Source: Gadus chalcogrammus
Lineage: Eukaryota; Chordata; Actinopteri; Gadiformes; Gadidae
Assembly: GCF_026213295.1 (NCBI RefSeq)
Contig: NC_079425.1
Span: 15,328,123-15,392,122, forward strand
Reading direction: 5' to 3'
DNA: 64,000 nt
The position numbers were made by a program, and so were the translations under genes. This document shows positions 1-12,785 of this stretch, piece after piece. How positions within the stretch are numbered: position 1 is the stretch's first letter; each line of letters begins with the position of its first letter. A model generated the notes under the pieces. It did not search any database, had not been told where the DNA came from, and saw only the letters and a list, made by a program, of their open reading frames with translations.

Positions 1-2463
1 GAGAGGAAGAACCGAGCGAAAAGACTGCAACCAAACGTAAACGGCGCAGTAATATCAACAAGTCTTCCAACAGAAATCAATGGGACTTACAAAATGCCAA
101 CTCAAACACAACAGAAACTGTATTTCGCTACAATACTTAATTTGAAACATCAACGAACACCACTTAGAACTCGGTGAGTTGCATATTTCTGAAAACGAAC
201 GTTTAGGGTTGTTTTAAGGACAGATTTGTGAATGCCTGTAGCCAGCCATTCTGAAGCAGGCAGAAGTGATTCTAAATTAGCCAAATACCAGAGACTGGAC
301 CAACGGTTTTATTTGCCTAATCATTACATAATTAGCCCACTTAAAACTTGTGTGGCCCACTGGCCCATATATGGGTGCGTATTATGCGCTATTCTTCAAT
401 TTTTATACATAATGAAGGCTTGCGGTTTATCCACGATGTTGCCTATGTGCGGGAAATTACGGTACTCCTGTTCTACGGTAGATTGTTGGAAACATCGTCA
501 TTGCTGAGCTGTCCACATGCAAACTTATATTCCAAAGAACAAGCTATCGTGGTGAAATACAGCAATGCTGGCAGCAGCTGTCTGCTGCTCCATCTCGCTC
601 ACCAGGCGCGTCGTTAGAACTGGGCATTCAAGGCTACAGCCCTGGATCTTATGGGAATAGCCCCGGATTTCTGTGCCGTCAAAAAATAAATAATGATGAA
701 AATATCCCCGTAGATTATACTTCTTTGTGGTTGCATTACCAGCAGCCACAGCTGCAACACTAACTGCGTTTCCTTCCACCTGATTTTAAGTATCGTATCA
801 GTAAACGGTGATGGAAACACCAAAATTCGCATAAATATCCTGTACCTCGCAAAAAAGTTTATCTGCTTGCTTGAGGTGGTTTTTGAGAAATGCAAAACAG
901 AGTAAATGCGCAAAATGGGAGATGGAAGCACACTTATCGAAACAGCATTGATGTAGTGAACATTGAACACACAGGACTGACGTCCTTCAGATTTCCGCAT
1001 AACGACCGGCTATAGCAACCCTGACGACATCAACTTGTAGCGTCAATAGATGTATACATTTTTAAGCGTTTGTATACATAGATATCCTATATCATATATG
1101 TATCTATATATCTATATCTATACCTATATAGGATGTCTATGTTTGCATATCCTTTAATTATACCGTGTCCATTAATCCCTGATATATGGACACCTACTAA
1201 TTAATTCCAGTCATATTGTCTGTTCAGCCTTCAAAACGAGAGCTGGTACATTGTGAAAAATTGATTAAACTGTAATCAGAAAACGCGGTTATATGCTATA
1301 GACCCTGGAGTACAGCGTTCACGCTAGACTTTTTCTTGGGCGGACAAATGTCTGACTATTCCAGAATATCGGACATTTGGAATATCTTACGGACGTTATT
1401 CACTAATAAATAAATAATCACCAAAAGTCCACATTTAAACGGCAAACGACACAAACTAAGTTACTTCAATAATTGCAATTCTTGCAGGCTACTTTCGGTG
1501 CAACTTCATGGCAGATATGCGCATCAGCCTCGTCACCTTTTCCTCAGTTAGGCGATTTCTGATGGATGTTTTAATCCTTTTTTGGAGAGAAAAGGCTCGT
1601 TCCGCAGGAAAACTGGACCCGGGGATTGTACTGGCGATTTTGGCCAGCTTTGCCCAGTCGAGAAAGATTTGTGCGTTCACACCAAATGCGACGGGGCCAC
1701 AATATCCCATACAAAGTGAACGTAGAGACGCGTAATGGGCGTATTTTTTGCGAGAGAAAACCGGCGACAAGTTTTGATTTGCTGCGCCACACTTTTGCCG
1801 TGCACAGGCGAGCGCGTTCACGAGGATATGTGTCGCAAATTCGCTCGAGTTGAAATATTTCAACTTTGACACGAATTTCGCGTGATGACAGCCAATCAGC
1901 GTTCAACAGCGTGGCCACTGAGTGACATGTGTATGCATGTGCGGGTGCACTGCTCGCGTTCATGAATGCACGTTCGTGTTTGCCTACCTGGTGAGCTCGG
2001 CCAGGAACCGCTACTGGTTTTCATATGCTGCTGATTAATTCATACATAAATGCAAACTTCTTTCTTGTTTTTCTCGGACATGTGGGCCGTTTACATTTTA
2101 TTATACCGGCCATGCGTGCGTGCAATCGGCCAATATCCGGCTATAGCCGGCTAAGGTGAACACTGCTGGAGTATCTGTGGTATAAAGGCTGAGGCGAATT
2201 TCGAATTCTAAATATATACAATGTATCCTTTAAATACGTCCACGGAATAGATGGCCAATGTGAATAATAGATACGTGTGGACCGCTGGGCATATTTATAA
2301 TAATTTGTTGCAAAATGTTGCAAATTCAACGGAATTCTTTCCTCTCAATGCAAAGCGCATCTCGTCGACATTGCTGTTTCGTGCTGCTAGCTTTTTAGTG
2401 AGATCATAGTGTTGAAGGACGGTAATAAAATATCTTTGGTAAGATGGATATAAGAAGAGAGAC
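1..2463. repeat. Left copy of a >=2.45-kb direct duplication
   Basis: Position 1 aligns with 61546 and the match runs to the last base of the window (2463 against 64000), with only scattered substitutions and 1-2 base indels. Examples are tgtatacatttttaagcg against tatatacattttaagcg near 1050, and a one-base loss near 1570. Both copies run past the window edges, so the ends of the unit are not seen. It carries a reverse-strand hAT dimerisation domain at 1489-1671, and the rest has no recognisable protein. It could be a segmental duplication, a high-copy element, or an uncollapsed haplotype joined by the assembler. Confidence 0.95.
1489..1671 (-). pseudogene. hAT transposase C-terminal dimerisation fragment, copy 1
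   Basis: On the minus strand about 60 codons stay open and read as a hAT C-terminal dimerisation domain. Seen are LAKIASTIPGSSFPAERAFS, then a KRIKTSIRNRL segment, then EEKVTRLMRIS. The P-x-S-x-x-x-E-R-x-F-S core followed by R-I-K and a hydrophobic tail is the family signature, used for transposase dimer assembly. No catalytic core or zinc finger is seen upstream. The region at 1680-1990 is open in a different frame but looks like non-coding repeat. This is therefore a relic tail, not a working transposase. The family call is from motif memory. Confidence 0.75.
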
Positions 2464-2674
2464 CCGCAGTGAATTCAACCCGGTCCACTTGACATCTAAT
2501 CGGGTAGGTGCATGACAGTCGTACCGTAAAACTTCAATAGCCCAGGCTTTTATTTGTTTCAATCACTGAACTTTCGAATAAAACTCTTGCTCAGCAAAGA
2601 TGGGAAATACTATCAAATGTATTATTTAAACCAGTATGAATATTAGTAACCGTAGGCTGCTGGGCAATCGAATA

Positions 2675-3185
<511 letters not shown>

Positions 3186-3277
3186 GAGAGAGAGGCGGAG
3201 TGGTAATCGGGAGAATTCCCTGTGGGCCGTTAACGTTTCGGGGCCGCCGGGCTGATGCGGGATAACAATATTGCGTT

Positions 3278-3285
3278 TATAAAAG
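3278..3285 (+). promoter_or_regulatory. TATA-box-like site in GC-rich context
   Basis: tataaaag lies after a GC-rich stretch (ggggccgccgggctgatgcggg), with a plausible start region 25-35 bp downstream. No coding exon follows that I can recognise, so this may be chance or the promoter of a decayed element. Confidence 0.2.
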
Positions 3286-3519
3286 GTCCTTGCAGTGCCG
3301 TCCGGTAGCCTGAGCTTTGCAACCACAACCTTTCACTTGCTCTACACACACAACACATACAATCTGTCAACGTGGCAACCAATTCGATTTTGTCTAGAGG
3401 GGAGTAACTGAGCGCCCCCTCCCGAAGTGGTACAGCCCAGGTCGGCCTTGAACTGCGATTGGTCAGAAAGACGTAACGGCTAATGGCAACATTGAACACT
3501 CGTGCAGGCTCGAGCAGAG

Positions 3520-3626
<107 letters not shown>

Positions 3627-3759
3627 TAAGGAGTTTTTCACCCGCTTTGTATCCAGCTTGTTACTAGTATGCGGCAAGCTGGGGCTCTCATGTTCCCCCC
3701 TGCTGTGTATTCCTTGTCCGCAACCCCTGCCATCCAGTTGTTATATGATTCATGCAGAC

Positions 3760-3905
3760 TGGCTTTGAACGGCTGTACATTTGTACATTTATGGGCAGAT
3801 TTAGAATCATTTGTTGCAAAATGTTGCAAATTGTATTCTCTATGCATAGCACATCGCGTATTGGCGCATGACCGTGTTTATTTGGCTACAATATTTTCTA
3901 ATGTC
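3760..3905. repeat. Diverged fragment related to the end of the 2.45-kb repeat
   Basis: tttgttgcaaaatgttgcaa is shared exactly with about 2307-2330 and its second copy near 63850. The flanks are similar too (atgggcagattta against ctgggcatattta; a run of tctcnatgcanagcncatc). This suggests an older member of the same family next to the recent copy. Confidence 0.55.
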
Positions 3906-4481
3906 TAAATTTGGCTGCTGGTGTAAGTGTTTCACTTTCCTATCCTTAACGTTAACATTAACCTACTCAGTAGGCCTGCCCGGACGTGAGTCAGACATGA
4001 CGATTGGTCGTTCCTTTCTTTCTCAAACTACGTTACAATTGCATATTTCATCTGCCCGATTTTCAAATTTTCTCGGGGGACCCCCCAACCCCCCTTTTAA
4101 AAGGACTAACTTCTTGGCTACAGACCCAAATGTTTTCAATTGCTAGCGACGCTCCTATAGCTCACTATTACCACAAATCATAAAACACAGAATTCAGACA
4201 AAAAGAAACAGAAAAAGACTATCTGAAATCAAAATATTAAAAATTAAATAAACGTATTTCATAGGACTCCATTATTGGTAGCTTGGTTCAACTTCAAAGA
4301 CCTACCTTGGACGTCATTTTCAAATGATACTCGGTTGTAATTCTCAGCTGAAACTTGATTGTAGCATTCAGCTAAATGTAAATAGTAGTTCTTGGCACCT
4401 TGGTTGTAGGTCATAAACGCACTTTGGTCGTAATTTTTATCTTATTACTTTTTGCGTTTTTTGCGTTGAATAATTGTTGTT

Positions 4482-4499
4482 ATAATTCTAATGATCACC

Positions 4500-4592
<93 letters not shown>

Positions 4593-4720
4593 TCGGCCTA
4601 TACGACAGTTTTCAGCTAAGCGTTTGTTGTAGTTTTTTTTAGCTAAGCCTTTGCTATAATTCTAATGATCACCTCCTATGCTGTGCGTGTGTGTCTCGGC
4701 CTATACGACAATTCAACATG
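4482..4720. repeat. Tandem pair carrying an expanded and a short TG tract
   Basis: The block ataattctaatgatcacct ... tgtctcggcctatacgaca occurs at 4480-4605 and again at 4655-4710. In the first copy the TG tract covers 4503-4591 (about 44 units). In the second only a few TG units remain. The adjacent sequence (4330-4480 and 4605-4655) is built of loose ttggttgta / cagctaa repeats. Confidence 0.8.
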
Positions 4721-5034
4721 ACGTCACAATACGTTCTTCCGGGTGGTGAAATGACGTATTCCGCAGAGGCCTGGCTCTTTGCATTAAAGATATCTGGCAT
4801 GCCGGTTAGCTTGTCAGACAGGATCCATAATGGCTGCCTGCGTGGACCCGGGATGCTTAAGGCTTAGCTGGTAATGGATGTTGATTTGTACTGAACTTCC
4901 AGGTCGCAGCTCTCCTGTGTGGTGAGCTGTGGTGTTTCATCTAGGGACAATTTATCAAACTAGGATGTTGAAATATTCATAATGAACTACTAATTGTATT
5001 TCCATATTGACCAAAACACTTGTGATTCTTGTTG

Positions 5035-5731
5035 TGATTCTGTAACGGTACATGAAGAACCGAATCGGTGCCGACGTCACGGTTCGGTGCATGAATTTAC
5101 ACAGAGAATAGACGGTATACAATTAAATAAAAGTGGCGTGTAAATTAATTAATGTAATGCGGAACTAATGTTAGATACGAGAGTTCTTCAGGGACAACTA
5201 AACTGCAGCCCTGATTGACGCCTAGGTAGCCGAGCGTGTTATGGCGCATAACACGTCGGTTCTCTGACGTCTCTGGTATTACCATAACGAGACTCGTAGT
5301 AGGGGTTATCTCAGCCATGGTTGAGAAGGAATTGGGGGGAAAGGAACGTTGGCTTTGATTCCCTGAGGTACATGAACCTTGACATGGAGGAGAAAGGGAT
5401 GTTTCCCGCGATTTTCTCCCGCCGGAAACCGCTGCCCGCTTCCCGCTGCCCTCTTCTGAGGCTTTGTTTACAAGTTACGGATGGAGTCTGGAGATGATGT
5501 GGGGGGTACTTATTGTATACTGTTTATATCTTGGATTACACAGTTCAGGCTCTTGCAGATAGTTCAGGTGAGAGACTGTATGACACTAGGTGGTACAACC
5601 TGAGACATGCAAAATAAGAAATAATTGCCTTCTGCATTTTTGTTTTTTCTTTTGCCTTCATTGTACCGTACTCGTACCGAACCGTGATGTATGAACCGAA
5701 CCGGGACTTCAGTGTACCGTTACGTCCCCTA
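5035..5731. mobile_element. Non-autonomous hAT-like element, family with taacggtaca TIR
   Basis: The left end reads tgtaacggtacatgaagaac and continues into accgaatcggt and cacggttcggt. The right end, reverse complemented, reads taggggacgtaacggtacac and continues into cccggttcggt and cacggttcggt. This gives imperfect inverted repeats of about 50 bp. The ggggtgtaacggta terminus is typical of a fish hAT group. The extreme left end is eroded and no clean target duplication is seen. It contains a dispersed block at 5262-5445 and a 9-bp-arm palindrome around 5237-5257. Confidence 0.65.
5262..5445. repeat. Dispersed repeat block, copy 1
   Basis: Shares an extended match with 57065-57262, including actcgtagt-ggggttatctc, gccatggt, ggctttga, ccctgaggt and tctcccgccgga in the same order and spacing. 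I do not recognise the family. It lies inside the hAT-like element here but not visibly inside one at the other site. Confidence 0.7.
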
Positions 5732-5783
5732 ATGTGTACATTAGCCAGTTCTACATATAGTTCTCTTTATCAACTGTTCCAGT

Positions 5784-6277
5784 TAGGGCTGGGCGATATG
5801 ACGATATCATACCGTGGACGATATGAAAGTGTCTACCGGGAGAGATTTGGCCATATCGTTTATACCGAGAGAGAAAGAAAAAAAGAAAAAAAAAAAAAAT
5901 GGCGGTGGATGGAACTGCAGTTAACTGCAGTTGCGCCACAACGGGGCCCTGCAGCAGAGTGCTTAGCTGTAAGACATTTAACTATTCCCAGAAGAAGAAA
6001 CTTCACCAGCCAATCTTGTAAACATCAATGTTTACAAGATGTTTGCACTATATGACACTGCAGTTAATGACAGATTGTTCACTACTTACTCCTTTGTAAG
6101 CATGGAAATTCAAGTTCAAAATAAAAGAAAAAACTGATCAAATGTGAAGTATGGTTATTTTAAGGCATTTATTATTTTAATTTACTTCAAAAATACCATA
6201 TCGTGATATATATCCATATCGTGATATAAAATTACTCATATCGTGATATAAGATTTTGTCCATATCGCCCAGCCCTA
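5784..6277. mobile_element. Complete non-autonomous hAT MITE with perfect 8-bp TSD
   Basis: The left TIR tagggctgggcgatatg (5784-5800) matches the reverse complement of the right end catatcgcccagcccta (6261-6277). The 494-bp element is flanked on both sides by gttccagt (5776-5783 and 6278-6285), an exact 8-bp target duplication as expected for hAT. The interior has an A-rich stretch and a repeated atatcgtgatata motif near the right end. No transposase is encoded, so it would have moved in trans. Confidence 0.95.
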
Positions 6278-6289
6278 GTTCCAGTCTAT

Positions 6290-6662
6290 CATCAGAACCA
6301 CTCTCTTCTCGTACTTGTTAAAGGAGTACACTAACACAGTTTCGCTGTCTCCCTCTGAAGCTCGCTCTTTTCCTGGCTTTTTTCCTGGCTTTCTCTGACT
6401 GTAGCTCTCTCTGTACATCTCCCCCTCTCTGCAGCTCCCCTTCTCTGTCTCTTTAGCTCTCCATCTATCTTGCTTGTCCGCTCTTCCGCCCTCCTTCTGT
6501 CTCTTGCTTGCTCTTTCTAAGCCTGTTGGCTCTCTCACTAGGCATCTCTGCTCTCGCGCTCGCTCCAACACTCACTGCCTCTTTCTGTTTCTTTCTCTCG
6601 CAGCCTCTCTCTCATACTCCCGGTCACATTCTGTTTCTCTTCCTGTATTTCGCTCCCTGTAA
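6290..6662. repeat. Pyrimidine-rich ctctctgt tract
   Basis: Degenerate CT-rich sequence with recurring gctctctctgt and ctctttc words. ORFs on both strands are low complexity, and no gene is seen. Confidence 0.7.
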
Positions 6663-9092
6663 TGTGTTCTAGAGATCAAAGAGGAGGCTTGGAGGAGTAG
6701 CTCTAAACCCCACTAATCCTGTCTCACAAACGCCAGCCTGTTCTTGGGGAGGATTCAGGCCTCTATCCCAGGTGACCACCGCTCCAAGTTGGCTTGTGGT
6801 TAGATAACGCACAATGCACATGGAGCTCCTAGCCCAATCAATAGCCTAGCCTAACCATGTCTATGTTAAGATGCAGCGTTGTCCGTACAGTCAATGATCA
6901 TGACTTCTCAGTGTCAGGGAAGGGCATTGACCTTTGCCCATTTATGGATTGTGTTGTGTTATCCCTTGGTGCAGACCCCACAACTCATATTTGAAAGGGG
7001 GACAACACACACATGAAGGTAATCCTGGTGTGGGCAGCTGTGTTGTTGATGGGTATTTGAGAATTTGTGCAGCGCTTTGAGACTGTGATGGCGTGTCAGC
7101 AGTTTTGCTATCGCTTCTGGGGGGCATTGGAGAGCAAAGCAGCATGTTGCCTTGTCGCTCACTCCACGCGTGCTGACTGTTAAACATTTTGCAGCAGCTT
7201 GTCTGCCTCACACATCAACACACATGTATACACGGATCATTGTTCTAGTGGAAGAGATTTAAAGTATTTAAAACAGTCATCATTGCTACTGAAAGCTATT
7301 TACAGAGTTTTGTTAAATAAATGAATACAGGTCGTTGGTCTCCGGTGACTAAAGAGCCGTAAGCCTGTATCTTTGGTCTGGTCAGCCTTGTTGTTGTGTT
7401 TCTGAGGAAGTACTTGATAGTTGTGCGAAGGGTGCCAGGCTTTTCTGTCTACCTCAGCATATGTGCTGCAGCAATGCAGAATGGGTTGGTTGTCAACCAA
7501 TCCGCACATAACAAAGGAGGTTCTGGTTTCCCGTTTCCTCGACTGTCTGGGTCTCCCATTAAACATCAACGGCAAGAAGAAGCATATTTCTGCTCTCTCC
7601 GTATCTCTAAAGGGCTAAAAGTTGACAGGTAGCGTTGTCCTGCACAATTGCCCTAAGGTCTGAAAGTTGTCAGGTAGCATTCTCCTGCCCAGCTGCCCTA
7701 CCCTGCTCTTTAAGACTGTTGGCTCAAGGCTTCGCAAGCTGCTTCACAACAACGCTAATGCATACTGAATAACACTTTATTCATGATGGTCCAAATTGCA
7801 AGTTAGTTGATCCCTATTATTTCACTAGTATAATTCTTCACATCATTGTGGTTGACTTGTTGCTGATTGTGAGGAATACTGCATCAACGACCATAAGTTT
7901 TTGTTAATGTAACCATTCTTTGTTCTCTTACTGACTAGATGCAACGGTGAGCTGATGCTACATTTATATACTGACTCTGTGCAACGTGTACTTAGAGTTG
8001 ATTAACTATCATTTGCCTTCTGCACAAAAAACTTTAGTGACCGAACCACCTTTTTTAACAAAACAAATTTGTGTCGACTCTCAACCATCACACATATTCT
8101 CTTTTCGCTTTTTTAGGAACTTGTTTACAATGATTGTTCAAGTGTGGCATTCATAATCAAATGCCCATTAACAGACAAACAGCCGTAATCATTAACGGAA
8201 ATATTATGCTTAACTTCCGGGCATCATAACAGCATAAATAAATTCAAACACAATTTTAATAAACATTTGAAATAGGGCAAAGCAGAGAAGCCAGTTGCGA
8301 AGACGAGAATTAAGGAAAAATTAAGGCTGCAGGCAGGAAAATGGCCGACTCGCAAAAAAAACCCTCACTCTGTCCCTCAAGGCCAACTGCACATCCAATG
8401 GGAGGAACACGTGACGCAAGTTATTATGCTTTGCCTTCTATATTGTGGGGGGATATTGTCCTTTGCTGTCAAGAAGCCCAATCAAACATACAATTATATT
8501 TCAAGCTCTGTCCTGCATTAGTGGAGGGATTTTGTGGCCCATTCTAAACCCTGACACTGCTTTTTGGCACCATGACGTGGTACCAACCTGGTAGGGGCTG
8601 TCTCGCTCCTATTCCCGTCTCAGCTCTGCATCCCACTCGGATTAAGCCAATCCCACAATCCTGTGCACAATCCCCCCCCCCGACCTCCAAACAGGGACAA
8701 ACACGCCACTGTTCCTACCTACTTAGCAGCCACTGGAGGTCTGTCTTTAATCCAGCATGCCCACCTGCCAGACTTCATCTCCCTGGCCTCTACACTCAGA
8801 TGGTGCTGGGTCTGAGGGTCAAGTTCATATCATACAGCCTTTGGTCACCTAGACCTGGTAGAGCTTCAACCAGCTTCACATACCCAACAGGTCATAGGTC
8901 CTATTGAAACTAAAACTACAGCGCATGCTCATAGTAAAGACTCTCTGTTCAGTTGATGACAGGGAACTTGTCTGTTCCGATCAGACAAGTTTTGATGCAA
9001 CTACGATCTATAGTTTAACTATGATGTAAATATATACTTGTATGGCAATGGTAACGATGTCAGGACTCAAATTGAAAATAAAAGGAGCGAAA
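6663..9092. other. No recognisable gene; local duplication at 7617-7704
   Basis: Mostly unique-looking AT-rich DNA. At 7617-7657 and 7664-7704 a unit of about 45 bp is repeated (aaagttgacaggtagc / aaagttgtcaggtagc, each followed by a tcctgc...gccctaa/c segment). A near-palindrome ttggcaccatgacgtgg-taccaa lies at about 8563-8585. The ORFs at 8341-8907 have no recognisable domain. Confidence 0.5.
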
Positions 9093-9308
9093 CCATATAT
9101 TGAACTGGGCGGTATATCGATAATTGAAATATATTGATATTTTTTCAGGCAAGGTATGAAACGTGACGCTATCGTCAACATCAATATAGTTAATTTGCGT
9201 TGAAAGTACAGCGCATTTGCCCCAAATCAGCTGTTTTGAGCCGCGCCTGCCGCCTGCTATTTCCTCACTCTGCTTATCTCTCTCCGTCCCTCTCTGCCTC
9301 CGGCTCAC

Positions 9309-9354
9309 AGTGTTGCCAGATTGTGTAAAATGTCCCGCCCAATCTGGCAACACT
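9309..9354. repeat. 15-bp inverted repeat, gttgccagatt family
   Basis: agtgttgccagattg (9309-9323) and its exact reverse complement caatctggcaacact (9340-9354) flank 16 bases. A third gttgccagatt lies at 9376-9386. Confidence 0.85.
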
Positions 9355-9545
9355 GACTGCAGGGTGCTGGTGCCAGGGTTGCCAGATTAACCCATACTTT
9401 GCGCCCCATCTGGAAATGCTTCTCACAAACAATGCCCCGGCCCCCGCTCTTCTACTCCCGCCACTTTTTAAAATCCCCCTCAGCGTGAAAGATGGAGTCC
9501 GTCAAACGCATATAACTTTAAAATGTTTGCTACCCTGGCCTACAC

Positions 9546-10018
9546 TAGTGCTGCACGATTTGGTGAAAAAGTCATATTGCGATTATTGTGGACAATATTG
9601 CGATTGCGATATAATAAACAAATGGTGTCATGAGTCTACTTGCTTGGTTATCAAGGAAAATGCACACAGATTACTGCTAATTTTAAAATGTTTATTTTTC
9701 AACTCACATACAAACTTAAACTAGCATAAAAAATACAAATCTAAAAAACGTGTACAGTACTGTTTTCAAAATAACAATATTTTACAAATTTAATAAATAA
9801 TAATAAAAAAATAATTTTTCAGGCATTCAGGCAAAGGCATTTCTGCAATGCAAACTTGTTCGTTTTTTTAGTTTTTTTTCAATATTACAACTACGAATTA
9901 AATTGGGGCTCATGTTAAATAAAATTAATAGAATAAATAATACATTATTATTATTTTTTTTATCCTAGCCTGTTGCGGTTTATACAATCGCAAAGGCTCG
10001 ATAAGTCGTGCAGCACTA
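9546..10018. mobile_element. Complete nested hAT MITE with perfect 8-bp TSD
   Basis: The left end tagtgctgcacgatttgg and right end ataagtcgtgcagcacta form inverted termini. Both sides carry gcctacac (9538-9545 and 10019-10026), a perfect 8-bp duplication. The 473-bp interior is AT-rich with gcgattattg/gcgatataata words near the left end and no coding potential. It interrupts the element at 9101-10245. Confidence 0.95.
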
Positions 10019-10253
10019 GCCTACACCCACATTTAGGAATGAGTTTGCTTCAGCAACCCAGGTTAACGAGCACAGAGACGCAGGCAGGCTGGAAATGAAA
10101 GCACAGCGGGGTACCGATGTAGAATGACGAGTTGGAGCACGGCAACGGAAACTATGCTATTGTGTCAACAAATATCTATATTTCTTATACCAACATTCTG
10201 CTTGAGAATATCGATATGACTTTTGGGCCATATCGCCCAGCACTACCAAATAT

Positions 10254-11512
10254 TAGCATTACTGGTTAGTAGGGCGTACACCTTCTTGTTTATTGGTCGA
10301 TTGGTTGGCATGCTGTTGTGTTGTTTTTTGTTTTGTTTTTTTATTTTGATCATGATTTAGCTGCTATTGTGAAGCGTCTGCATTTGGAAAAGCCCTATAT
10401 CAATTTCATGTATTATTGTTGTCCAACGTAATTCTCATTGGTTGGACAATCGCTGGTGTTGCATAAGGAGAAAAGCACAGCTTAATCGTTTATGTTTGTT
10501 TGGACATTGACTTTGAATACAAAATAATGTTCACATTAATTTTACATTTTGTGTTTTTTTAAATAATCGTTTGTTTTAATATACCATATTACTTGAACTC
10601 ACTCAACCTATTAGTATTTACTGACATTTACTCGGCTCCAAACTAATGGTGTTTTCCAGATGCCTTGTACACCATCCTTACGAGTTGCAAGTGAGGAAAT
10701 CTCCCAGCTTTCTGTGGCATTTCACAGAGGCACGCCCTCTTTCTGTCAGCCCCACTTGGAATTATTAGAGTATACAGAGTTCAGTGAGGAGACTCGACAA
10801 CAAAAATGGCTGTGCCCATGAATATATTTACTTTCTTTGTATTTGTACCACGTTGGTCATTTTAATGTCGATTTTAAATGCTCTAACACCCTTGATTACA
10901 TGCGTGCAAAATGCGGTGCGTGCAATGCAATGTAAAGTTGTGTTGCTTGTATTCGAGCTGGTTTGCTAAAGAGGCTAATGTAGCTAACATTGACTAGCCA
11001 ATGACACAATCACAAAGAAGAACGGGAATGCTATAAGTGCTATGAGACAGAAAATGACGTCACAAGTGCCACTCGTGAGGCTGATTTACGAGGCATCTGG
11101 AACAAACCATGTCAACAAAGGTGTCGGTGTGGTAGTGTTTGGTTGAAAGGGTTAGGGACAAAAATATAAAATGTTGACTTTGGTTACAGAAGTTTAAATA
11201 TCACGATTCAACAAACAACATGGTACATCTTAAAAAGTCAGGTTGTGTGCTCTAGGATAGTTGATCGACTATCTTGTTTAATGCTTGATGGGCTTCGAGT
11301 GTGAACATATCAGAATTGGAACCATGGCACCCATCGCATTCGTGTGTTCTCTTTATACTGCATGATGCTGCCAGCTGCGGCACTTTGTGGCTTGTGTGGT
11401 GTGCGATCCCCTTTAAGTTGAAGCCCTGCCTTAACCGAAATCCACTGAGTTCCTCCACACAATATTTATATTTAGGTTACCAGGTAGAATGCATTCTGTC
11501 TTTGGTTGACTT
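10254..11512. other. No recognisable gene; diverged dispersed repeats
   Basis: ttggttggacaatcgctg (about 10438-10458) recurs near 30309-30330 as ttggttggacaatcgctgatg. cctgccttaac ... ttcctccacac (about 11425-11460) resembles ctctgctgtaac ... ttcctccacac near 27020-27085. These suggest old elements whose ends are not readable. Confidence 0.45.
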
Positions 11513-12106
11513 TAGGGCTGTGCGATATGGACAAAATCTTCTCACGATATTGGTCATTTCATGTCGATAACGATATATATCACGGTATAGTGCATTTTTG
11601 GTCAATTGTATGAAAAAGAATTCTAGCCAGAATAACCACATACTCTATAATACTTTTTAAAAATCCTATCAACTAATTTCTTGGAAGGAGGGGGCATGTT
11701 TGGACCCATGGCAACTTTTACATGCACCGTAGCGTTATACTGAGAAGCCCAACACTCACTCGGCCGCGATCATCAAAATAAACGGCTTTCCAGAACGAGC
11801 TTCAAATATCCGCATACTTGACTCAACCCGTTTAGCTAGTGGTTAGCTAGTGGCACTAGCTTTTTTCTTTGAAAGATTGCATTATTTGACTCTTGTACTG
11901 CCTCAGAAAGTTGCGGGACATTCGTTCTGTTTCAGACCGAATCCCTCCAAATGTGTAGTGTAGTAAAAATAAAGCAGGGTCAGAATGATGTAAAATACTG
12001 CCATTACGGATAAGTAATAGAACGAAAGGTACGATACAGGGAAATGTGTATTGATAGACATTTTTTCTCACATCCCCGATATATATTGTCAAACCGCCCA
12101 GCCCTA
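11513..12106. mobile_element. Non-autonomous hAT MITE, tagggctgtgcgatatgg end
   Basis: The left end tagggctgtgcgatatgg and right end ccgcccagccctа-type terminus (accgcccagccct then a at 12106) are inverted. Flanks gttgactt (11505-11512) and attgacta (12107-12114) agree at 6 of 8 bases, consistent with an aged hAT duplication. It is related to the element at 5784-6277 but older. No transposase is seen. Confidence 0.8.
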
Positions 12107-12213
12107 ATTGACTACAGCCCTACTGGTTAGAAGGCTTTACTTTTTCTGCAGCATTTGGATACGACATCCTTGACGGATGATCATGTGTTACGGCCAGACC
12201 AGTATCTAACTGC

Positions 12214-12532
12214 TGTTCTGCCAACTTATGCTCCCTTGTCAGTTTTGCTACCAAGTGATTCTGCGGAAGCGCATGACGAGACTATTGCTCCCCGGTGTAG
12301 TAGTGGTGAAAATACACATAATGAACCCCTGAAATCTCCAATGACTAAGTTATAATACAGTATCAAAATATATTTTTGGAGTGAGTAAAATAACGTTGTT
12401 CTGTCTTGGGAGCATCATTTGATAAGGGCAATTGGTCTACAGATAAAATACGCTACCAAACGCATACGGTAGTACTTTTTGATTGGCTAGTTGTATACAT
12501 TGTTCTGCCAATGTATGCTCCCTTGTCAGAGT
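12214..12532. repeat. Pair of 28-bp direct repeats
   Basis: tgttctgccaacttatgctc followed by ccttgtcag (about 12214-12242) recurs as tgttctgccaatgtatgctc followed by ccttgtcag (about 12502-12530). The ORFs around them have no recognised domain. Confidence 0.6.
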
Positions 12533-12785
12533 CTATCAAATCATGTTACCCTCACAAATGGTGCTGCCTCATGTGTTTGGTAGTGTCGTCATGCTCATGT
12601 GCAGAACCACTATGTAGCAACATCTGATAAATTGGCAAAACACCAGGTACGTTTTGCAGCACATTTATATTCCTGAAGGGCCAAGATCTGCGACCATCCC
12701 ATGCCTCTTCTAGTATAACATCTGTGAAATGTATTTCAATGGATATGTTATTAATGTCGATGTGTGGTTGTGTCTTGTTTTCCAG

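Larger units (their letters stand above)
9101..10245. mobile_element. hAT-like element containing a nested hAT MITE
   Basis: Ends are tgaactgggcggtatatcg on the left and, reverse complemented, tagtgctgggcgatatgg on the right. Flanks are ccatatat (9093-9100) and ccaaatat (10246-10253), an 8-bp duplication with one mismatch. A younger MITE sits inside at 9546-10018, so this element inserted first and is diverged. No transposase is seen. Confidence 0.75.

Noticed and set aside
1..2463. Terminal duplication as LTRs of a 64-kb retroelement
   Set aside because: No TG...CA ends, no tRNA primer site, no gag-pol in between, and the repeat runs past both window ends.
8341..8907. Two plus-strand ORFs of 68 and 111 codons
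   Set aside because: No domain, no splice context, Pro/Ser-rich random-like composition.
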